Position numbers and translations under genes: made by a program. From Bacteroidales bacterium (GTDB lineage: Bacteria > Bacteroidota > Bacteroidia > Bacteroidales > ML635J-15): a DNA stretch of 9,197 nucleotides. The stretch is taken from contig JAGOEF010000048.1 in assembly GCA_017997855.1 (NCBI GenBank), positions 1 to 9,197 on the forward strand, read 5' to 3'. The notes beneath the pieces are model-generated. The model did no database searches and had not been told where the DNA came from. It was given only the letters and a program-made list of their open reading frames with translations. Positions 1 to 6,400 of this stretch are shown piece after piece. Each line of letters begins with the position of its first letter. The stretch's first letter is position 1.

Positions 1-290
1 GTTCAGCAGCGACCCGTACCAAAACCCATATTGGCCGGTGTACGAATTACTTCGCAAAATCGAAAGTAGCTGAGTTCATCATCGAAACGCCGGATGTGTT
101 ACGTATGGGTAACGAAGTAATGGTATCAGGGCCAACAACCGGTGTTGTTGAGTTTGTTGTTGACGAAATGCGGGTGGATGATGGGCTTGTGGATAAATGT
201 GAAAAAGGCTTGCCTTTTTCGATGAAAACGCCGGAACCGGTGCGGCGCAACGATAAATTGTATCTGTATATATCCGAAATCAAAAAATAG
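1..290 (+). CDS. Peptidase U32 family protein (collagenase-like / TrhP-like), C-terminal part
   Basis: This is the 3' end of a gene that begins before the window; the reading frame is open from base 3 and stops with TAG at 288-290. The visible 95 residues match what I recall of the C-terminal beta-barrel of U32 proteins: an HIGRCTNYF stretch, then VAEFIIET, then the hallmark GPTTGVVEF, and a final RRNDKLYLYI strand. Family members were first described as collagenase-like proteases. Several (TrhP, RlhA) are now known to take part in RNA hydroxylation, and the Bacteroidota forms are mostly uncharacterised. The catalytic N-terminal region lies outside the window, so the subfamily cannot be fixed. 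The gene runs convergently into the PKD protein with one base between the stop codons and appears to share a terminator with it. Family assignment is fairly secure; the biochemical role is not. Confidence 0.85.
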   Translation, partial: SAATRTKTHIGRCTNYFAKSKVAEFIIETPDVLRMGNEVMVSGPTTGVVEFVVDEMRVDDGLVDKCEKGLPFSMKTPEPVRRNDKLYLYISEIKK

Positions 291-315
291 CTTAACGGGC
301 TACCGAAAGCTTTTT
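282..315. terminator. Compact bidirectional intrinsic terminator spanning two convergent stop codons
   Basis: AGCTT at 289-293 pairs with AAGCT at 307-311. Inside it CGG (296-298) pairs with CCG (303-305), leaving a GCTA loop and a small internal mismatch. An A6 run (282-287) lies on the left and a T run (311-315) on the right, so each strand reads a hairpin followed by U residues. The stem includes the last bases of the U32 gene and the stop codon of the PKD gene. An alternative 8-bp hairpin, TACC with GGTA at 301-319, overlaps and would compete with it. The stem is short, so efficiency is uncertain. Confidence 0.5.
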
Positions 316-2727
316 GGTAATACGTTTTCCGTCGGCATTTATCTGAACGAAATATAAACCAGCACGGAAATTATCAACAGGAATTGTGTAGGAACCGGAT
401 TGGTCAAATTCTTTGGTATAAATCAACTTTCCCGTTATGTCGAGAATATCGATACGGGCATGACGGAAGCTGAGTTCGTTCATGTCGATTACCACCTGAT
501 CGCTGGCGGGGTTGGGGTAAATATTTACTTTTAGATCGACCATGATATCTTCGATGTCAACCAAACATGCCACCGGACGAATATCGGTGGAAGTGGCGAA
601 TCCAAATTTTTGAGGGCAGCTGTACCAAACGCCTCCAATATTGGCATATAAGGTATTATAGGCATTATATCCATTTCGCGGTGAAGCCACACTTACCGAA
701 AAACGGTCATCACTGATGCCATCGTTGTCGGAATCGGGATAATTAATGCTGAAGCCTGCATAGAACGGGCCTTCAATTTCGATGGGCGGGTTAAATGTGA
801 TTACCGAATAAAAATTATCGGGAATATCTTTAATAAAAACTTTTTTCTCAGCAAGAATTGAATCCGGATAGGGTGTGCTACCTTCCCATACATAGAACTT
901 TACATAGGAGTTCACCGAAGCATAATCAGATGTACGCACCGGTACTATCAGGGCTTCGATTTTCGAAAAGCTGTGGTCATCATAGAAATCGGCATACATG
1001 CGGACCCGCTGGCTGTTGTGTCCGGCAATTTCGCCCCATCCTGATACCGGGACAGTGGTTATTAGCTCTGAACTAGCTATGTTCGAAAGAGTATCACAAT
1101 ATTGTGCGACGGGACCGGTGAAAACATAGATGTAATCGTTTTTTGTAATATAATTCGTTCCACAGGCATTATTTACGGTAAGGGTAACATCGAAGATTCC
1201 CGGGTAATTATATTCAATCCCATTGGTAATATTGCTTGCATTTGAGTAATTCGGGTATCCGTATTCGAAATACCAATTCCAATTGGTAGGATTGTTTACC
1301 GATAGGTCCTCGAAATACACTTTGGTCCCCGACACAATGAGCCGGTTGCTTGCCCTGAAATCCGGTATCGGATAAGTAGTGCAGGGTGGATTGTCGTCAA
1401 CAATGATATATCCTGTACGAATCAGGCTGTCGGTTCCCAGATTATTCATTGCAACCAGTTTAACGGTGTAAACACCTTCGGCAGGGTATTGAATGTTTTG
1501 CGGGTGCTGCTCCTCTGATGTCGGAGTACTGGCTCCTTGAAATGTCCATGTCCACCTGTAGGGATTGCCATAGGTAAGATCATGAAAATTTACCGATTCT
1601 CCGGGCTCTATTACCGTGCGGTCAGCGATGAAGTTTACCTCAGGTGGTTCCGACGCCAGTGGAACTACCTTAATATAATCTAATTTCAGTTCAGTGTCAG
1701 AATTACCATCTTCGTCGGTAACAGTAAGCGAAACATCATAAACCCCAGCTGTGGCATACGAAATCGGCCCTGCGTTCTCGTCAGAAGAGTTAAATGGCAA
1801 GCCGCCCTCGAATGCCCAGAGCACTTCGTCGAATGGTCCGTTAACCGAAGTATTGGTGAAATTCACCGAACCACCTTCGGTAATGAGCACATAATCTGCC
1901 GTAAAATTAGCAATCGGCAGATCGGTTTGAGCATTTACGGTAATACAGCCGGTGCAGGTATACGTATCGGTATTCGTGGCGTTCTGAACATTCAGGATAA
2001 CATCGTAAACGCCTGCAGTATAGTAGCAGATATTGGTGGGGTTCTGACTGAGTGAGCCTGTGGTCTGTGCTCCTGCAAAAGTCCATTCCCAATAGGTGGG
2101 GTTTCCCGTTGAAATATCGGTAAAATCGATGCATTCACCGGCATTGATAACATACGCCGATGCAGTAAAGTTGGCATCAAGGATTAATCCACCACCACCG
2201 ATGTCACCTGCAGCTATTGTGGTGCCGTTCGTGTCGTTGTATGCCCAGTCGATTACAGTAACTACGTTGGTGCCCGATACACTGATGCGAATCCAACCAT
2301 AAAACGTATCAGCACCCACCATGAACTTGACACCGATAAACCGGTTCGACTGATTTATCCATGTGGTGTAGGCTCCGGTGCGAATGTAGGCATCCGACGG
2401 AGCGGCTGTGCCGCTGAAACTACTGCCGGCTCCCACGTTTGTGCCATTCGACAACACATTTACCCCCCAAACGCCTCCCTGATCGGCTCCCACAACGTCG
2501 GCACCCGTCGACTGACAAACAAAAAGAATGTTGTATATGCCGGCTCCGGTGTTTACGTTGTTATGAATCGAAAAATCGTTTACTGCATCGCCATTCATGT
2601 CGATAAAATATTCGGTATCACCCGGAAGAATTATCTGGTCGGGGTTTACGTTGTGATATACTATATCGGCAGAAACATGCAGCGAAACCATGAACAGCAT
2701 CAACAGGAGTATAGTTTTTATTTTCAT
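292..2727 (-). CDS. Secreted multi-PKD-domain protein with T9SS type A sorting domain
   Basis: The protein has 811 residues. Residues 1-20 form a signal peptide (MKIK, hydrophobic core, likely cleavage after VSA). Residues 21-176 form a beta-rich domain I cannot name, with a DMNGDAVNDF segment near its start and GWIRISV near its end, closed by a GGGG linker (177-180). Four PKD-like modules follow at about 183-264, 271-355, 362-443 and 454-536. Each has a W-x-W-x-F or LWAFEGG core in place of the classical WDFGDG, and a G-V/I-Y/F-D/T-V strand. PKD1 has four cysteines (199, 234, 258, 261). Residues 541-722 form another unnamed domain, ending near FGFATSTDIRP. Residues 731-811 are the T9SS type A sorting domain, starting NIYPNPASD and ending KKLSVAR. 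By family knowledge the protein should cross the outer membrane by T9SS and be anchored or released. No enzymatic domain is recognised, so a binding or adhesive role is inference. The start has no Shine-Dalgarno, as is usual in Bacteroidota, and a good signal peptide follows it directly. Confidence 0.93.
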   Translation of the reverse strand: MKIKTILLLMLFMVSLHVSADIVYHNVNPDQIILPGDTEYFIDMNGDAVNDFSIHNNVNTGAGIYNILFVCQSTGADVVGADQGGVWGVNVLSNGTNVGAGSSFSGTAAPSDAYIRTGAYTTWINQSNRFIGVKFMVGADTFYGWIRISVSGTNVVTVIDWAYNDTNGTTIAAGDIGGGGLILDANFTASAYVINAGECIDFTDISTGNPTYWEWTFAGAQTTGSLSQNPTNICYYTAGVYDVILNVQNATNTDTYTCTGCITVNAQTDLPIANFTADYVLITEGGSVNFTNTSVNGPFDEVLWAFEGGLPFNSSDENAGPISYATAGVYDVSLTVTDEDGNSDTELKLDYIKVVPLASEPPEVNFIADRTVIEPGESVNFHDLTYGNPYRWTWTFQGASTPTSEEQHPQNIQYPAEGVYTVKLVAMNNLGTDSLIRTGYIIVDDNPPCTTYPIPDFRASNRLIVSGTKVYFEDLSVNNPTNWNWYFEYGYPNYSNASNITNGIEYNYPGIFDVTLTVNNACGTNYITKNDYIYVFTGPVAQYCDTLSNIASSELITTVPVSGWGEIAGHNSQRVRMYADFYDDHSFSKIEALIVPVRTSDYASVNSYVKFYVWEGSTPYPDSILAEKKVFIKDIPDNFYSVITFNPPIEIEGPFYAGFSINYPDSDNDGISDDRFSVSVASPRNGYNAYNTLYANIGGVWYSCPQKFGFATSTDIRPVACLVDIEDIMVDLKVNIYPNPASDQVVIDMNELSFRHARIDILDITGKLIYTKEFDQSGSYTIPVDNFRAGLYFVQINADGKRITKKLSVAR
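1120..2181 (-). repeat. Four tandem PKD-like modules
   Basis: Four protein-level repeats of about 80-85 residues (183-264, 271-355, 362-443, 454-536 of the PKD protein). Shared landmarks are ANFTA, VNFIA or PDFRA at the start, an N/D-F-T/H-D/N turn, a W-rich core strand, and a final GVYDVxL-type strand. The modules are diverged in sequence, so this is an old duplication and not a DNA-level repeat. PKD modules in secreted Bacteroidota proteins commonly act as spacers or carbohydrate/protein-binding units. Confidence 0.8.
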
Positions 2728-2783
2728 AAATCAATCAATTTATGTTCGTTTGACGCAAACCGACACGTTCGGTTGCTAAAAAA

Positions 2784-2791
2784 CAAAATTA
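2784..2791 (-). promoter_or_regulatory. Putative -7 box for the PKD-protein gene
   Basis: On the minus strand this reads TAATTTTG, an exact fit to the Bacteroidota -7 consensus TAnnTTTG. A transcript starting a few bases downstream would have a leader of about 50 bases before the ATG at 2727. I see no good TTTG/TTG -33 box at the expected distance, so the promoter may be weak or depend on an activator. An inverted repeat lies immediately upstream. Confidence 0.4.
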
Positions 2792-2798
2792 ATCAAAA

Positions 2799-2812
2799 AT
2801 GGTAAATACCAT
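2799..2812. promoter_or_regulatory. Inverted repeat ATGGTA-AA-TACCAT between divergent promoters, possible operator
   Basis: A perfect 6-2-6 inverted repeat is flanked by AAAA on the left (2795-2798) and TTTT on the right (2815-2818). It lies 7 bases upstream of the putative -7 box of the PKD gene and about 40 bases upstream of the efp -7 box. The position suits a repressor or activator serving the PKD gene, but a 6-bp inverted repeat can occur by chance. Confidence 0.3.
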
Positions 2813-2828
2813 AGTTTTCACCGATAAA

Positions 2829-2859
2829 TTCGTTTAATTCAATGGATTTGTTATTTTTG
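2829..2859 (+). promoter_or_regulatory. Putative Bacteroidota-type promoter of efp
   Basis: TATTTTTG at 2852-2859 fits the TAnnTTTG -7 consensus exactly. TTCG at 2829-2832, 19 bases upstream, is a one-mismatch candidate for the TTTG -33 box. Transcription would start near 2866, giving a leader of about 25 bases to the ATG at 2892. No Shine-Dalgarno is present before that ATG. Confidence 0.5.
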
Positions 2860-2891
2860 CAGCGTTTTTTTAAAAGATAATTCAATTCTCT

Positions 2892-3455
2892 ATGGCAACA
2901 ACAGCAGATATTAAAAGAGGTGTAACCATCGAATTCAACGGAAAACTCTATCAGATTGTGTATTTTCAGCACGTGAAACCCGGTAAGGGAGGCGCTTTTG
3001 TAAGGACAAAACTGAAAAGTCTCGAAAATGGGCGGGTTATTGACAATACTTTTAATGCGGGTGTAAAAATAAACCTTGTGCGTATTGAACGCAGACCCTA
3101 TCAGTTTCTCTACAGCGATGATTTGGGATTTCATTTTATGCACAACGAGACCTACGAACAAATTTCGCTGAATGCTGACCTCATCGAAAATGCCGACCTG
3201 ATGAAAGAGGGTCAGATGGTCGAAATGGTATTTCACGCTGAAAACGAAGCGGTTCTTACCTGTGACCTGCTGCCCACAGTCGAAATGGTAGTAACTTATA
3301 CTGAGCCCGGTATTAAAGGCGATACGGCAACCAATACCCTGAAACAGGCAACCATCGAAACCGGGGCTACCATCATGGTACCTTTATTTATCAATATTGG
3401 TGATAAAATTAAAATCGATACGGCAACCCGTGATTATATGGAACGGGTAAAATAA
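2892..3455 (+). CDS. efp: Elongation factor P
   Basis: The protein has 187 residues, the normal length for EF-P. It binds the ribosome between the P and E sites and relieves stalling at consecutive prolines. All three domains are present: the KOW-like domain I (about 1-63) with the tip loop KPGKGGAF, an OB-type domain II (about 64-127) with the typical FHFMHNETYEQI segment, and domain III (about 128-187) with PGIKGDTATNTLKQATIETG and the closing MERVK. K32 in the tip loop corresponds to E. coli K34, the residue modified with beta-lysine by EpmA/EpmB. No modification enzyme is in the window, so the modification state is unknown. The gene is divergent from the PKD gene and appears monocistronic, with its own promoter and a strong terminator starting at its stop codon. 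Confidence 0.97.
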   Translation: MATTADIKRGVTIEFNGKLYQIVYFQHVKPGKGGAFVRTKLKSLENGRVIDNTFNAGVKINLVRIERRPYQFLYSDDLGFHFMHNETYEQISLNADLIENADLMKEGQMVEMVFHAENEAVLTCDLLPTVEMVVTYTEPGIKGDTATNTLKQATIETGATIMVPLFINIGDKIKIDTATRDYMERVK

Positions 3456-3483
3456 AAAAAAGAGGCATTTGCCTCTTTTTTTT
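3454..3483. terminator. Strong bidirectional intrinsic terminator between efp and the C1 peptidase gene
   Basis: AGAGGC (3461-3466) and GCCTCT (3471-3476) form a perfect stem with an ATTT loop. The flanking A7 (3454-3460) and T7 (3477-3483) extend it to 13 perfectly paired bases. Either strand reads a GC-rich hairpin followed by a U tract. It begins inside the efp stop codon and ends 4 bases before the stop codon of the convergent gene, so it probably serves both. Confidence 0.93.
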
Positions 3484-3487
3484 GTCC

Positions 3488-6400
3488 TTATTGTTGTCTT
3501 GTCAACTTGAAAGTTTGAATTTCGTTATCAGAATAGATTCTTACAAAATACATTCCATCAGGTAAGCTTAAATCCGAAGTCTGTATGGTGAACAAACCTC
3601 CGGAATTATTCAAATCGTCGCCCTTTAACGAAAGCAGGCTGCGACCCTGAATATCGGTCAGATCAATGCGTGTAACCGTTGATGAACCCTGATTGTAAGC
3701 GATTATTACTTCATTGTTAAAAGGATTGGGATAAACCCGTGTTTTACTTTGTTCGTTTTCGCCAACCGAAACATTTACAATTTGGAGGGTAACGGGTACC
3801 ACGGTTGTACCATTGCTGTGTTCAATGTTTATATTGGCATGATAAAATCCGTTCTCAAGACCCTCTGAATTATAGTTGAGCAGCAAATCGTTGCTGGTAA
3901 AGAACGGCAGGCTACCCTCTATCGGACTTACGCTTAACCAGAAACTACTCATATTGGTCATTATTATCGAGCCGGTCAGTGTGTGTGGTTCTGAACCGTA
4001 AACATCTCCGTAAATTTCGTAATTAAGCTCGGCCAGGCTGGTGGCAAACGTGGGGTCAATTGTAACATTCACCTGACAAGTAGCCGTTTCGTTACCGTAA
4101 ATGGTACCCCACTGGTTGGTGGTTGACCAGTTCAGACTTACCCCATTCCCGGTTGCCGAAGTGCTGGTCAGTGCTCCTCCGCTTCCTCCGGTGAAATCGG
4201 TATAAGAATTTACGACAAATCCTTCGGGGAAACTAATGTTGATAGTTTTCAGCCATTCCTGATCGGTTGAGGCGTTAAACACACTGAAAGTAATATCGTA
4301 GGTTTCACCGCTGGCAAAGCTTTCGAGGTTTGAGGTCAGTGTAGATCCTGTGATATTTTTTGTTGATTTTGTTTCGGCAAAATTCCACGTAATACTATAA
4401 TTCAGAATACCTCCTCCGGCATTCGAAATCACCAGGGTGTCGGTGTCGGTTTCGTCGGTATACATCCATTTTTCCACCTCATACTGACTGAGCTCCAATT
4501 GGGGTGGATTCCCGTTTATTGCAGGGAAGACAATGCTGTCGATCCAGGCACAGTCTGAGCCACCGGCAATGGTAACATCCTTGCGGTAACGCCATGCAAA
4601 AGTGTGGTCGCCGGCCGTTGCCGAATAGGTGTAAACAGTCCACGGAACAGCGCCTGACCATGAGGCAATAACCAAGCCGTCAACCATAAACTCGAGGAAA
4701 TCGTAGTAATTTTCGCTCGACACCTTGTAAGCAAATGTTAAGGGACCCGGAGCAACCACCGTGGTGGTTAAACTTAATACTGATGATTGGTTGTCGCCAA
4801 TAGTTCCCGACCGGAGGCTGTAGGTTCCTTCGTAAACCACATCGGTTACAGGATACCAGGGAGTATTTCCGCTCGATACCCATTCAAAAGCATTCAGGTC
4901 GCCCGATTCGAAATTTTCGATGAGTAAACCAATTACAGTGGAGGCATACAATGTGGTACTTAACCCGTGATCGCCGGTTACCTGAAGTTCAAACAGCACA
5001 TAATGAGCCAAAGGAGCATCCGGGCTCACCGTAACGTTGAAAATTGAATTTTGTGTGCTCCCGGCAGTAATCGCATTTATTTCGAAGTCGTTACTGTTTA
5101 TGGTCACATATTCGTCGGTTGTAGAAATTGACACTGTCAGGTTTGTTGCATCAACAAAACCGGTATTATGCAGCGGAATTCTGATGTTGGATGTTTCGCC
5201 GGCCGAAAGAATATGATCATCGCCATCGTCAACGGCAAGGCCTCCGGCTGATATAACCGGTGTGTGAATGGTTAAGGTAAAGGTTTCAGTCGAAGTATAA
5301 CCATTGTCAGCCGTTATATTCATGGTGATTTCAGCAACATGAAGCTCTGGTACTGACTCAGTTACGCTTACGTTAAACAGTGCAGCCTGAGAAATTCCCG
5401 CTTGCAGGTTGTTGATGGTGGCCGGATTTGAGTTCAAGCTCAGATAGGGGTCTTCTGTCGAAAGGCTGATGTTGATGTTTCCGGCTGCTGCATGTCCGTT
5501 GTTATGAACCATTAACTGTACATTGGCAGTTTCACCTACTCCCAGCATGTTGTCGTTACCATCGTTGACTGTAATGGAACCCGGTTGAATCTTGGGCGAA
5601 TTGATGATAAAGTTCTGAAAATAGTTCCATGTATCCTGATCAGATACCACGGCAAACTGGAAACTTGCTGTGTGCTGGTCGGGGGTGTTTGCAGCAATGG
5701 TAAACTGCAGCGCATTCATTTGATTGGTGCTGGCACCCGGATTCAGGTTGGGGAGTGATGCCGTAGCATCGGTAATGGCAATATATGGATCTGAACAGGT
5801 CGTATTTACCGAAATACCGGTTGCAGCAGTTACCATGGGGTTCTCTGCCTCAATTTCGATATTTACAGTTTCGGCATATTCCGGAATATCGTTGTTGGCA
5901 GTATGTGGTATAAACTGCATGATCAGACCGTCGGTAACAAACTGAAGGGTTTTTCGTTGAATCAGATTGTTGTTGTCGCGTACCTTAATGTGAAAATCAG
6001 TTGATATGTACTCAACAGTGGGAAATCCGGTAAGCACACCTTCGGGGCTCATTTGAAACTCTGTCGGTGCCAGTTTTGCTTCGAGATGGTACGAAAATCC
6101 ATTGGGAATGTTGGTCTGGTCGGGGAAGAAAAGCCGCTGAACATTTACACCATCGCCCATCGAAACGCCGATTGAAAAAATCTGTTGGGCTGTCATGGCT
6201 CCATTCTGATAGAAAAACTCGATATCGCCGTTCTGGTATAGTTTCACGGCATAATCGAGTACCGTATTATCAAAGCTGAGCAGTACCCATCCCGAGCCGG
6301 TTTGTTTTTTACAGGTTGACGATACCCCTGCCGTAAAAAACGGAGCAATACATTTTGCATGGAGAAAAACAATGTCATCGTCAACATTGTAAGGGAGTGA

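Noticed and set aside
1120..2181. DNA-level tandem repeat or recent duplication in the PKD region
   Set aside because: The modules are alike only at the level of a few structural residues; no long nucleotide identity was seen between them.
2793..3236. Open frame of 147 codons on the minus strand, antisense to the first half of efp
   Set aside because: It lies opposite a highly conserved efp sequence, its translation resembles no family I know, and it has no promoter or plausible start context. It is a shadow of efp codon use.
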